Shown here piece after piece: positions 16,089 to 23,615 of a stretch of DNA of 31,088 nucleotides. A program made the position numbers and the translations under genes. Location: contig JBGTLA010000127.1 in the NCBI GenBank assembly GCA_041744375.1, forward strand, positions 1 through 31,088. The letters run 5' to 3'. The DNA is from JBGTLA01 sp041744375. GTDB lineage: Bacteria > Actinomycetota > Acidimicrobiia > Spongiisociales > ZC4RG35. A model generated the notes under the pieces. The model saw only the letters and a program-made list of their open reading frames with translations. It had not been told where the DNA came from and did not search any database. Positions within the stretch are counted from its first letter, which is position 1, and each line of letters starts with the position of its first letter.

Positions 16089-16835
16089 TCAGGACGTGGG
16101 ACGGTCGGGCGGTTCGACGTCATCGCCCTGGGGAGCGGGAACATCCTGGTCTTCGTAGGTGAACTCGATGGGGCCGCCCGATCTGGCCGCACCCCCGCCC
16201 GAAAGAGAGAAGTGGCGCGAGATCTCCCACCACAGCATCAAACCCGCCAAGGCCATGACGAAGAACAATCGGAAATAGACCGCGACGGCGAGAGCTGCCA
16301 CCGAGGTCACCACGAAGATCACGTCGGCGATCCTTTCCGTGCGTCTGGGTACGGTCAGCTCGAGGAGCGACATCACCAGGTGGCCGCCGTCGAGGGGACG
16401 GATCGGCAACCAGTTGAGCACACCCCAGCCCACGTTGACCCACACGATCATCGTCACGACAAAGGCGGTCGTCCCGCCGGCGGGTCCCAACGCCAGGTAT
16501 GCGCCCAACACCGCCAGACCGAAGACGATTCCCACCGCCGATCCGCTGGCGGCGACTATTGCCCGGCGCCCGGGGGTCATGTCACCCTGGGGCAGACGCC
16601 AGGCTGTCAGACCGCCCAATGTGGTCAAGGTGATGTCGACATCCGCCCCGAACCGTCTCGCAGTTATGGCGTGCCCCAGCTCGTGGGCGAGCACGGAAAC
16701 GAACACGATCGCCACCCATACCACCAACAGGCGCGTGTCTCCGATACCGAACCCCAAGAAGCCTGCCACCAGCCAAAAGGTGGGGCGCACCTTCACGGGG
16801 ATTCCTCCGAGAGAAAACCGGATCATGGGTGCCAT
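16089..16835 (-). CDS. M50 (site-2 protease family) membrane metallopeptidase
   Basis: A 248-aa intramembrane zinc protease. The zinc site HELGH is at about residues 51-55 of the chosen protein, and the second motif NWLPIRPLDGGHL supplies the Asp ligand. About six hydrophobic segments surround them, and a hydrophilic tail rich in Pro, Asp and Glu follows. It has no CBS or PDZ domain, so it belongs to the compact SpoIVFB-like type; substrates are unknown. The start was set at ATG 16835, with GGAG 8 nt upstream; an ATG at 16826 (MIRFSLGG) is the other option, and the open frame extends back to 16877. Its 5' end is divergent from the M20 dipeptidase. Confidence 0.9.
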   Translation of the reverse strand: MAPMIRFSLGGIPVKVRPTFWLVAGFLGFGIGDTRLLVVWVAIVFVSVLAHELGHAITARRFGADVDITLTTLGGLTAWRLPQGDMTPGRRAIVAASGSAVGIVFGLAVLGAYLALGPAGGTTAFVVTMIVWVNVGWGVLNWLPIRPLDGGHLVMSLLELTVPRRTERIADVIFVVTSVAALAVAVYFRLFFVMALAGLMLWWEISRHFSLSGGGAARSGGPIEFTYEDQDVPAPQGDDVEPPDRPTS

Positions 16836-16932
16836 CTTCGTCGCTCCGCCCTCCTCTTCCGCAACCCGGGGTTCCAACCACCGCCCAGCGACGTCTCCAA
16901 CCCCGGGTTGCCCCGCCGCCTCGGCGGCTCTC

Positions 16933-16938
16933 TACGAT
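16933..16938 (+). promoter_or_regulatory. Leaderless-type promoter of the M20 dipeptidase gene
   Basis: TACGAT ends 7 nt before the ATG at 16946; TTGCCC at 16908-16913 is a possible -35 with 19 bp spacing. No Shine-Dalgarno sequence is present. Confidence 0.5.
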
Positions 16939-16945
16939 CGGGGCG

Positions 16946-18301
16946 ATGCACGATGACCTTCGCTCCGCCGTTCACGCAGACTTCAACCACATGACCGAGG
17001 TCCTGGCCGACCTTGTGAGGATCCCCTCCGTCAGCGCCGAGGGGCACGACCCGGCGGCAGTGAGGCAGTCGGCCGACGCCATCGCCGAATTGCTGCGGGC
17101 CGAAGGACTTGAAGGGGTGCGCCTCCTGGAACTGGAGGGAGCCCACCCCGCCGTGTTCGGGGAGATCCCGGCTCCCCGAGATGCTCCCACCGTCCTCCTC
17201 TACGCCCACCACGATGTGCAGCCACCCGGGCCGACCGACGAATGGGAGACCGGCCCGTTCGAGCCGTTCCAGAAGGACGGACGCCTGTATGGACGCGGCG
17301 CCAGCGATGACAAAGCGGGCGTGATCATGCATCTGGGCGCCATCCGGGCCTTTGCCGGGCGCCCTCCGGTGGGGGTGAAGGTCTTCGTGGAGGGAGAAGA
17401 AGAGATTGGATCACACCATCTTCCCGACTTCCTCGCCGCCTACGCCGACATGCTCGAAGCGGATGTGATCGTCATTGGCGATGCCGGCAACTGGCGCGTC
17501 GGTACGCCCGCTCTCACCACCTCGCTGCGCGGAATGACCGCCGTCGAGGTCGAGGTCAGGACCCTGAGATCTGCCCAGCATTCGGGCCTGTTCGGTGGGC
17601 TCTACCCGGACGCCCTCATCACCCTTTCTCGATTGCTGGCCACCCTCCACCATGACGATGGGACCGTTGCCGTGGCGGGTCTGGTGTCCGAGGAGGTGGT
17701 CGGCCTTGATCTCACCGAGGCCGAGGCGGCGGCGATGGCAGGCGCCGTCGATGGCCTGACGACCATCGGGACCGGAAGCCTACTTTCCCGCTTGTGGACT
17801 CGACCAGCGATCTCGGTGCTGGCGATCGACGCCCCTCCGCTGGCGGAAGCCATCAACCAACTCGTTCCGGTGGCGCGGGCCAAGGTGAGCATGCGCACGG
17901 CACCCGACCAGGACAACCAAGCCGCTCTCGAGGCGCTCCGCTCCCATCTGGAGGCCAATGTTCCCTGGGGAGCCCAGGTCGTGGTGCGAGGGTCAGACTG
18001 GGGCGACGGCTTCGCACTTGATACCGCGGGCGACGCCTACTCCGCCTGGAAGGAGGGTATGCGTCAGGCCTGGAACACCGAACCCGTCGAAATGGGTGTG
18101 GGTGGGTCGATACCGTTCGTCGCCGCCTTCTCAGAGGTGTTCCCCGGTGCCCCCATCCTTTTGACCGGGGCCGGCGACCCCACCTCCGCCATCCACGCCC
18201 CCAACGAATCCCAGGACCTGGCAGATCTCGAGCGCGCCGTGTTGGCCGAGGCGATCGCCCTCCGTGAGTTGGCGGCGACAACCGGGCCAGGACGCGGCTG
18301 A
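16946..18301 (+). CDS. M20-family dipeptidase / metallopeptidase
   Basis: A 451-aa cytoplasmic di-zinc peptidase of the M20 (PepV/CPG2/carnosinase-like) family, which cleaves dipeptides or acylated amino acids. Motifs: LLYAHHDVQPPGP (H88, D90), LYGRGASDDKAGV (bridging Asp about 121) and FVEGEEEIGSHHL (catalytic Glu pair about 151-152). The dimerisation domain follows (about 175-330, with RSAQHSGLFGG), and the C-terminal SAIHAPNES carries the last His ligand. The ATG at 16946 is chosen because of the -10 box 7 nt upstream; an in-frame extension to 16829 reads as low-complexity sequence. It stands alone and converges with the acyltransferase gene across repeat copy C. Confidence 0.92.
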   Translation: MHDDLRSAVHADFNHMTEVLADLVRIPSVSAEGHDPAAVRQSADAIAELLRAEGLEGVRLLELEGAHPAVFGEIPAPRDAPTVLLYAHHDVQPPGPTDEWETGPFEPFQKDGRLYGRGASDDKAGVIMHLGAIRAFAGRPPVGVKVFVEGEEEIGSHHLPDFLAAYADMLEADVIVIGDAGNWRVGTPALTTSLRGMTAVEVEVRTLRSAQHSGLFGGLYPDALITLSRLLATLHHDDGTVAVAGLVSEEVVGLDLTEAEAAAMAGAVDGLTTIGTGSLLSRLWTRPAISVLAIDAPPLAEAINQLVPVARAKVSMRTAPDQDNQAALEALRSHLEANVPWGAQVVVRGSDWGDGFALDTAGDAYSAWKEGMRQAWNTEPVEMGVGGSIPFVAAFSEVFPGAPILLTGAGDPTSAIHAPNESQDLADLERAVLAEAIALRELAATTGPGRG

Positions 18302-18307
18302 ACAACA

Positions 18308-18396
18308 GCGGAAGCCCTGTTGGCCGTGGGGTCGAAGTGCCTGGTAGGAAGACTGTCGTCGATGGGCTGGAACGATCGCTTCCGCACTGTCCTAGG
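18308..18396 (+). repeat. Intergenic structured repeat, copy C
   Basis: Third copy. GCGGAAGC (18308-18315) is an exact 8-bp complement of GCTTCCGC (18378-18385) across a 62-nt loop; ACA/TGT can extend the stem. The core CCTGGTAGGA (18340-18349), CTGTCGTCGATGG and CTGGAACGA differs from copy B at two bases plus one inserted G. The 3' box CACTGTCCTAG is at 18385-18395. A local hairpin CAACAG-8 nt-CTGTTG (18303-18322) overlaps the 5' arm. The copy occupies the whole gap between convergent genes, and its CTAG supplies the stop codon of the acyltransferase gene. Confidence 0.8.
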
Positions 18397-19033
18397 CATT
18401 CAGGACTGAGGCCATCCACTTCTGCCACCGACGGCTGAGGTCCTCTATGTCCTCGAGACGGGCCCCGGCCGCCGTGAGTGCCGGTCCGACAACGACCCGG
18501 ACCGATCCCCGACGAAGGCGGTTTTCCAGGCCAAGCACGGCGTCGGTTCCGATCACGGCCACCGGCACCAAAGGCACGCCGGTGCGGGCCGCCAGCCATG
18601 CCGCCCCTCTCCTGATGGGGACGTCACCGAAACGCCTCACCCTGGTGCCCTCCGGGAACACTGCCACGATTCCTCCGCCGGCGAGGTGGGCCAAGGCCGC
18701 TCGGACTGCTCCCAGAGGCACCACCCCTCGACCTACCGGGATCACACCGAATCGGTCCAGGGTCCAGTCCAACATGCGATAGTTGCCGAAGAGATCCACC
18801 AAGGCGAGGAAGGCCGCACGGCGCCCGAAGGCGACACCCACGATGGCAGGGTCGAGAAACGAGTAGTGGTTGGCGGCGATGACGAATGGTGCCCGGGGGA
18901 AACCCGAACCCCGGTCGACCCGAAGGCGCCACAACGTCTTGGAGGCCAGCCTGACCGTGGGCACGGCGACCCACCACAGGAACCTGCTGCCGGCGGGTCG
19001 GGGTGGTGGATCGGTCGAGCTCCCGAGCCTCAC
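18392..19033 (-). CDS. 1-acyl-sn-glycerol-3-phosphate acyltransferase (PlsC-like)
   Basis: A membrane-associated acyltransferase of about 213 aa for phosphatidic acid synthesis or a related lipid acylation. The catalytic NHYSFLD (HxxxxD, about H56-D61) and the glycerol-phosphate-binding FPEGTR (about 126-131) are both seen, as is the later PVAVIG motif. The start is uncertain: a GTG at 19033 lies 31 bp after the trmL stop and has no good ribosome site; the frame is open to 19153 but would then overlap trmL. It is the last gene of a minus-strand cluster after nucS and trmL. Its stop codon lies within repeat copy C. The acyl acceptor is not certain. Confidence 0.85.
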   Translation of the reverse strand: MRLGSSTDPPPRPAGSRFLWWVAVPTVRLASKTLWRLRVDRGSGFPRAPFVIAANHYSFLDPAIVGVAFGRRAAFLALVDLFGNYRMLDWTLDRFGVIPVGRGVVPLGAVRAALAHLAGGGIVAVFPEGTRVRRFGDVPIRRGAAWLAARTGVPLVPVAVIGTDAVLGLENRLRRGSVRVVVGPALTAAGARLEDIEDLSRRWQKWMASVLNA

Positions 19034-19064
19034 CGCACAACCGCCACAGACCCGCCTCGGTTCG

Positions 19065-19532
19065 TCAAATCGCAGCCCCCGAGAAGCCGTTCTGACGCCA
19101 TGCCTCATAGACGACCACGGCGGCGGCATTCGACAGGTTGAGGGAACGGACACCGGGAACCATCGGGATGCGAGCCTGCTCTGTTATCCACGGATGTTCC
19201 TTCACACCCTGCGGCAGACCGACCGACTCGGGGCCGAACACCAAGACATCGCCAGGCAGGTAAGTGACATCGGTGAAGACCCGACCGGCGTCTACGGTGA
19301 AGGCGATCACCCTGGGCCAGGTCAGGCGGCGGGCACAGTCGTCCAGAGAGGAGTGGACCCGCACGGTAGCCCGGTCGCGATAGTCCATTCCCGCCCGTCG
19401 CAGCCGGGCGTCATCGAGCGTGAAGCCGAGAGGTTCGATGAGGTGAAGCTCACACCCGGTCACGGCCGCCAGGCGCATGGCGTTTCCCGTGTTGGGAGGG
19501 ATCTCGGGTCGGTAGAAGACGATCGAGAACAC
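19065..19532 (-). CDS. trmL: tRNA (cytidine(34)-2'-O)-methyltransferase, SpoU/TrmL type
   Basis: A 155-aa SPOUT methyltransferase that 2'-O-methylates the wobble base of certain leucine tRNAs with S-adenosylmethionine. The short length and single domain fit TrmL rather than TrmH or RlmB. Motifs: FYRPEIPPNTGNAMRLAAVTG at the N-terminus, VLVFGPESVGLP, and the knotted C-terminal IPMVPGVRSLNLSNAAAVVVYEAWRQ. The start is GTG at 19532 (MFSIVFYRPE), 7 nt after the nucS stop. So it is translated from the same message, between nucS and the acyltransferase gene. Confidence 0.9.
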   Translation of the reverse strand: MFSIVFYRPEIPPNTGNAMRLAAVTGCELHLIEPLGFTLDDARLRRAGMDYRDRATVRVHSSLDDCARRLTWPRVIAFTVDAGRVFTDVTYLPGDVLVFGPESVGLPQGVKEHPWITEQARIPMVPGVRSLNLSNAAAVVVYEAWRQNGFSGAAI

Positions 19533-19539
19533 TGTGCGC

Positions 19540-20208
19540 TCAGTGGACGTCGAACAGCCGGGGGCGGGTCGTCTCGATCCGGCGCAACTCGTCGTAATCC
19601 ACCTCCAGGGTCTCCAGTCCCCGGGCTGCTGCCAGCGTTCTCGCCTGGGGGGCGATGGACTGAGCCACGAACAACCCTCGAACCGGCGCCAGGCGCGAGT
19701 CGAGATCCAGACGCTCGACGTAGCGGGCGAGTTGCTCCACACCGTCGATCTCTCCCCTGCGCTTCACCTCTACGGCCACCGTGTGCCCAGACCCGTCCGT
19801 GCACAGCAGATCCACCGGGCCGATGGCCGTCGGGTACTCCCTCTTGATCACCTCGGTGCCCTTGCCGAGCACCCACGGCCGCTCCGCCAGCAACTCCTGG
19901 AGATGGGCTTCCACCCCGTCCTTGTGCAACCCCGGGTCGTCGCCGAGATCGTGGACGATGTCGGAGAGCACGTCGTGGAGAAAGATGATCAGCCGCTCTC
20001 CTTTCGGACTCGCCACCTCCCAGCGGTCACCATCGATCGACAACGTATTCGGAGCATTCATCCAGTTGAGTGGCTTGTAGGCTCCGCCGTCGGCATGAAT
20101 GGCAACGCAGCCATCGGCTTTGACCATGATCAGACGCACCGCCTCGGGAAGGTGGGCAGTGAGACGTCCTTCGTACTCGACGGAACAGCGGGCGATGACG
20201 AGGCGCAT
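19540..20208 (-). CDS. nucS: Mismatch-specific endonuclease NucS/EndoMS
   Basis: A 222-aa nuclease that cuts both strands at mismatches; in actinobacteria without MutS/MutL it carries out mismatch repair. The N-terminal domain MRLVIARCSVEYEGRLTAHLPEAVRLIMVKADG then AIHADGGAYKPLNWM is close to mycobacterial NucS. The RecB-like catalytic domain shows GPVDLLCTDGSGHTVAVEVKRRGE (metal-binding D, E-x-K) and QLARYVERL. The ATG at 20208 follows TACCCT by 8 nt and has no ribosome site. NucS proteins usually end in a beta-clamp-binding peptide; here the C-terminus RPRLFDVH is compatible with such a motif. First of three genes nucS-trmL-acyltransferase. Confidence 0.95.
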   Translation of the reverse strand: MRLVIARCSVEYEGRLTAHLPEAVRLIMVKADGCVAIHADGGAYKPLNWMNAPNTLSIDGDRWEVASPKGERLIIFLHDVLSDIVHDLGDDPGLHKDGVEAHLQELLAERPWVLGKGTEVIKREYPTAIGPVDLLCTDGSGHTVAVEVKRRGEIDGVEQLARYVERLDLDSRLAPVRGLFVAQSIAPQARTLAAARGLETLEVDYDELRRIETTRPRLFDVH

Positions 20209-20216
20209 GAGGCGCC

Positions 20217-20222
20217 AGGGTA
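20217..20222 (-). promoter_or_regulatory. Leaderless-type -10 box of nucS
   Basis: TACCCT on the minus strand, 8 nt before the ATG, lying in the 27-bp gap after the MFS transporter gene. It would let nucS be expressed apart from the transporter. Confidence 0.4.
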
Positions 20223-20235
20223 GAGGACGGACCAC

Positions 20236-21393
20236 TCATGGAACCGGTGCCTTCACCAACCTCCCAATCCAAGCCGCCGCCACCCCCAGGACCGCCACGC
20301 TGACCCAGCCCGGTCGATAGCTTCCGAGTACGTCGACCGACCAACCCAGGAGCGGCGCCCCGGCTGCCACGCCGCCCAAGAACCCGGCCATCATCACACC
20401 GGATCCCCGCCCGGCGCCTCCTTCGGGCGAGAGCTCCATCACTGCCAGGTTGGCGATGACGTTGAAAGCCAGCGGGCCGATTCCAACCAGTACCGCCGCC
20501 GGCCACAACCACAGCCCAGTGGGGGCGAACGCCAGGGCCAAACCCGCCACCGACGTTGCCCCCGCCATGGCCACGAGAGTCCTGTGATGGCCTACCCACC
20601 GCTCAGAGATGGGGCCGGCCATCAGGCGAGCCAGGAAGCCGACGGCACCATAGACGGCGACCAGCGCTCCGGCCGCCGCCGGTGACCACCCGAACACCTC
20701 CTCGGCGTACGACGGGAGGTAGGTCATCAGCCCGCCGGTGGCCATTCCCAGCACGCCGGTGAAGTAAGCCAGACGTAAGATCACGGGGCCGGCCGGTTGG
20801 CGGATCTGCGCCTTCATCGGCATGAGGCGGGCCGGACGGCCACGAACGAGCATCCACAGCACCACCAGACCGACCCCCGAAACCACCGGGATGAGGGCCA
20901 CGGTGCCTCTCCAACCCAGCGCCGAGGCGGCACCGATCGGTAGAAGGATTCCTCCGAAGAAGGTCCCGGCCTGCACCCCGGCCTGCTTCACGCCGGTGAG
21001 GAACCCGCGTCGACCGACCTCGGCCTGGGCCATGATCAACCGGTTGGTCGATGGGTTGCACAGGGCCTGACCCAGACCACCGATGAGAGCTGCCAGGGCC
21101 AAGAGGGAGTATCGGGGCACAAGGCTCATGGCCAGGAAGGAAAGGCCTGCCACCACCAGCGTCGCAGCAGTGGCGTGACGGGGAAGGACCCGATCCACCG
21201 CCGAGCCGACGAAAGGCGACAGCACGGCCCCGGTCCCCATGACCACCGTTACGAGCGCGCCGATCTGCCAGCGGGCGACACCGAACTCGGCCCGGAGCGT
21301 CGTCGCCAGGATCGAAAACAGCGAAGGACTGAAGGTGGCGATGGCCATTGTCGTGGCCAACACCACTCCCAGGCCTACCCGGCGGATACTCAT
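20236..21393 (-). CDS. Major facilitator superfamily transporter
   Basis: A 385-aa secondary transporter with about 12 hydrophobic segments. Typical MFS features are the first-half GSAVDRVLPR loop between segments 2 and 3, a central basic loop (RGRPARLMPMKAQIR, about 184-198) and the repeated ISERWVGHHR loop in the second half. The substrate cannot be told; the CNPSTNRLIMAQAEVGRRGFLTGVKQAGVQ segment resembles cyanate/nitrate-type and sugar MFS carriers. The ATG at 21393 has no Shine-Dalgarno sequence and follows TAGCGT by 8 nt. It is divergent from an alpha/beta hydrolase gene, with 35 bp between start codons. Confidence 0.9.
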   Translation of the reverse strand: MSIRRVGLGVVLATTMAIATFSPSLFSILATTLRAEFGVARWQIGALVTVVMGTGAVLSPFVGSAVDRVLPRHATAATLVVAGLSFLAMSLVPRYSLLALAALIGGLGQALCNPSTNRLIMAQAEVGRRGFLTGVKQAGVQAGTFFGGILLPIGAASALGWRGTVALIPVVSGVGLVVLWMLVRGRPARLMPMKAQIRQPAGPVILRLAYFTGVLGMATGGLMTYLPSYAEEVFGWSPAAAGALVAVYGAVGFLARLMAGPISERWVGHHRTLVAMAGATSVAGLALAFAPTGLWLWPAAVLVGIGPLAFNVIANLAVMELSPEGGAGRGSGVMMAGFLGGVAAGAPLLGWSVDVLGSYRPGWVSVAVLGVAAAWIGRLVKAPVP

Positions 21394-21401
21394 GTCCGAT
21401 G

Positions 21402-21422
21402 ACGCTAGATCCGATATAGCGT
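21402..21422. promoter_or_regulatory. Mirror-image divergent promoter (two TAGCGT boxes)
   Basis: ACGCTA (21402-21407) and TAGCGT (21417-21422) form a perfect 6-bp inverted repeat with 9 bp between. Each half is a TANNNT -10 box facing outward: 8 nt from the MFS ATG on the minus strand and 6 nt from the hydrolase ATG on the plus strand. The whole gap between the two start codons is 35 bp, so each -35 would lie near or inside the opposite gene's start. Confidence 0.5.
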
Positions 21423-21428
21423 GGGCAC

Positions 21429-22571
21429 ATGATCCCCGGACTCTTCTTCACCTACGGCCTGGTGGCGCTACTTCTGGTGGTCAATGCCCTCCGCCGACCG
21501 ACACCGCCCGAGCATCGTCTGCCGCCACTGTGGCTCGTCGCCATGATTGCTTCCGAAGCAGCCGGATTGTGGCTCGTGGTCATGGCCGTGACGGCGGCGG
21601 GCGCCACGGCCCTCGGGGTGCTGGAGTCACCGGTGGGCGTGATCGGCATGGCGATGTTGGTGGTGGCGGCACTCGGCCAGCTCGAAATCTGGCGTCGGAG
21701 CCGGGTGGCGGCTCGGCGCCTGGGGCCAATGGTGCCCTTGCCCGCTACGCCTCTGCACAGATGGGTGGCCTGGGGACGCTCGCTGCCCTCCGACATCGAA
21801 CGCACCCGCCACGAGTACGCCCAGCATCCCACCGGCCCACTCCACCTGGATCTCTATCGCCGCCACGGCGACACCGCCCCGGCGCCCGTGGTCATCTTCG
21901 TCCACGGGGGGAGCTGGCGAAGCGGCAACCCGCGCCAGGCTTCTCACGTCACCATCCAGCACCTGGTTCGAGTGGGATGGACCGTGGCTGCGATCGAGTA
22001 TCCGCTCTCACCCGCCATCACCTTCCCCGAGCACCTCGTCGGCATCGACTGCGCCCTCGACTGGGTGGGAACACAGACTCGCCTGACCGGCCCGGTTGTG
22101 CTCATGGGAGGATCGGCGGGAGCGCACCTGGCTGCCATCAGCGCCCTCACACGTCCCGATGTCGCCGGCCTGGTGACCATGTATGGGATCTACGATTTCT
22201 TCAACCGGAACCGCATACGCGTCGACTGGCCGCTCATACCCAACGTGGTCATGCAGGCCACCCCCGAGGAGGATCCCGAACGCTATCGCCGGGCATCGCC
22301 CATCGACCTCGTCCATGCCGCCGCTCCCCCATCTCTCGTCATCGCCGGCACCCACGACTCCCTGGTGCCACCCGCAGAAGCAAGACAGTTCGTGGCCTCC
22401 CTAGGTGAGGTCGGCGCGGCCGTGACCCACCTCGAGGTGCCCTGGGCCCAGCATGGATTCGACAGCCTGGCCGGGCCGCGATCCCGGGCGGTAGCTGCCT
22501 TTGTGGGCCAGTGGCTGGAGGTCACGCTGCTCGACCCCCACCGTTCTCGCGGTGAAATCGCCGACCGCTGA
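21429..22571 (+). CDS. Membrane-anchored alpha/beta hydrolase (carboxylesterase/HSL-like)
   Basis: A 380-aa serine hydrolase. The N-terminal 90 residues hold about three hydrophobic segments (4-20, 33-57, 68-86), so the enzyme is fixed in the membrane. The catalytic domain starts near 130, with the oxyanion HGGSW (159-163) typical of hormone-sensitive-lipase-like esterases. The nucleophile is S229 in GGSAGAH, and the likely acid and base are D310 (GTHDSLVP) and H342 (WAQHGFD). Substrate unknown: a short or medium acyl ester is likely for this group. The ATG at 21429 follows a TAGCGT box by 6 nt. Confidence 0.9.
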   Translation: MIPGLFFTYGLVALLLVVNALRRPTPPEHRLPPLWLVAMIASEAAGLWLVVMAVTAAGATALGVLESPVGVIGMAMLVVAALGQLEIWRRSRVAARRLGPMVPLPATPLHRWVAWGRSLPSDIERTRHEYAQHPTGPLHLDLYRRHGDTAPAPVVIFVHGGSWRSGNPRQASHVTIQHLVRVGWTVAAIEYPLSPAITFPEHLVGIDCALDWVGTQTRLTGPVVLMGGSAGAHLAAISALTRPDVAGLVTMYGIYDFFNRNRIRVDWPLIPNVVMQATPEEDPERYRRASPIDLVHAAAPPSLVIAGTHDSLVPPAEARQFVASLGEVGAAVTHLEVPWAQHGFDSLAGPRSRAVAAFVGQWLEVTLLDPHRSRGEIADR

Positions 22572-22585
22572 GCTTCTTTCTGGTC

Positions 22586-22591
22586 TACCGT
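22586..22591 (+). promoter_or_regulatory. Leaderless-type -10 box of the propeller-MoaD pair
   Basis: TACCGT ends 7 nt before the ATG at 22599, right after the upstream hydrolase stop. CAGGACG between them is too close to act as a normal ribosome site. Confidence 0.45.
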
Positions 22592-22598
22592 CAGGACG

Positions 22599-23615
22599 AT
22601 GCGAATTGCGGTAGGAACCGAAAAGGGTGGGTATCTCGTCGATGTCGAAACAGGCGCGGTCGAGGGCCCGTTTTTCCCGGGTTGGAAGGTGACTGCCTTC
22701 GGAGTCGCCCCGGACGGCATGCACTTGGCCGGGGTCGGCTCGAATTGGTTCGGGTCGGCGATCCATCGCAGCGCCGACATGGCCGCCTGGACCCAGGTAG
22801 AAGCCGGCCCCACCTACGGGGACGCCCGGCCGGTGTCTGAGATCTGGACGTTCCACAACGTCGGCGATCGCGTCTATGCGGGAGTTGCTGAGGCCGGGAT
22901 CTTCGCATCCGACGACGCCGGCCACACCTGGGCCGGAGTCGAGTCGCTCAACGAACACCCGACCCGCCCCCAGTGGCAGCCAGGGGCGGGTGGCCTGTGT
23001 GCCCACCGGTTCCTCTCCGCGGCCGACCGCCTGTGGGTGGCCATCTCGGCTGTGGGGCTCTTCCGCTCCGACGACGGCGGAGCCACATGGCAACCCAGAG
23101 ACGAGGGAGTTCGATCGGTCGTCACCCCCGAGGACGCTCCCCGACCCGAAGTCGGCTACTGCGTTCACAACGTGGACCACGACCCCGACCAGCCCGACCG
23201 GATGTGGCGACAGGACCACGCCGGAGTGTTCCGTAGCACCGACGGTGGAGATTCGTGGGAGCGCATCGAGGATGGGCTGCCTGCTGGCTTCGGGTTCGTC
23301 ATGCGTCGCGACCACGCCTCGGGACGTCTCTTTGTGGTACCGCTCCAATCAGACGAGAACCGGGTGCCGGTCGGCGGCGCCTTCCAGGCCTATCTCTCCG
23401 AAGACGACGGCGACAGCTGGGCGGTGGCCGGTCGAGGCTGGGACGAGGCACCGTCTTTCACCAGTGTGCTGCGCGGCGCCGTCCACGCCGACGGCAACGG
23501 CGCGATTGCGTTGGGAACCACCGGGGGGCGGATCTGGATGACCCGCGACGCCGGCGACAAATGGGAATGTCTCGACCCGGTCTTCCCGCGCATCGGAGCC
23601 ATCTCGCTCCTCTGA
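22599..23615 (+). CDS. Cytoplasmic Asp-box (BNR) beta-propeller protein
   Basis: A 338-aa protein built of sialidase-like Asp-box repeats. Five boxes of the S/T-x-D-x-G-x-T/S-W type are seen, at about 104-111, 157-164, 213-220, 267-274 and 315-322, spaced 48-56 residues. A degenerate sixth (HRSADMAAW) is near 57. This predicts a six- or seven-bladed propeller. There is no signal peptide or membrane segment, so it is cytoplasmic, and I see no sialidase catalytic Arg triad or Tyr/Glu pair to support a glycosidase activity. The TGA overlaps the ATG of a MoaD/ThiS-like gene (TGATG), so the two are made together. It may act as a scaffold or binding protein. Confidence 0.88.
   Translation: MRIAVGTEKGGYLVDVETGAVEGPFFPGWKVTAFGVAPDGMHLAGVGSNWFGSAIHRSADMAAWTQVEAGPTYGDARPVSEIWTFHNVGDRVYAGVAEAGIFASDDAGHTWAGVESLNEHPTRPQWQPGAGGLCAHRFLSAADRLWVAISAVGLFRSDDGGATWQPRDEGVRSVVTPEDAPRPEVGYCVHNVDHDPDQPDRMWRQDHAGVFRSTDGGDSWERIEDGLPAGFGFVMRRDHASGRLFVVPLQSDENRVPVGGAFQAYLSEDDGDSWAVAGRGWDEAPSFTSVLRGAVHADGNGAIALGTTGGRIWMTRDAGDKWECLDPVFPRIGAISLL

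Noticed and set aside
16829..16945. N-terminal extension of the M20 dipeptidase
   Set aside because: It reads as proline/arginine-rich sequence unlike the family and overlaps the M50 gene start; the -10 box 7 nt before ATG 16946 supports the shorter form.
14703..18396. Repeats as integron attC sites
   Set aside because: There is an inverted arrangement with a variable middle, but I do not find paired RYYYAAC/GTTRRRY core sites in the right places, no integrase is present, and the genes between are ordinary housekeeping types.
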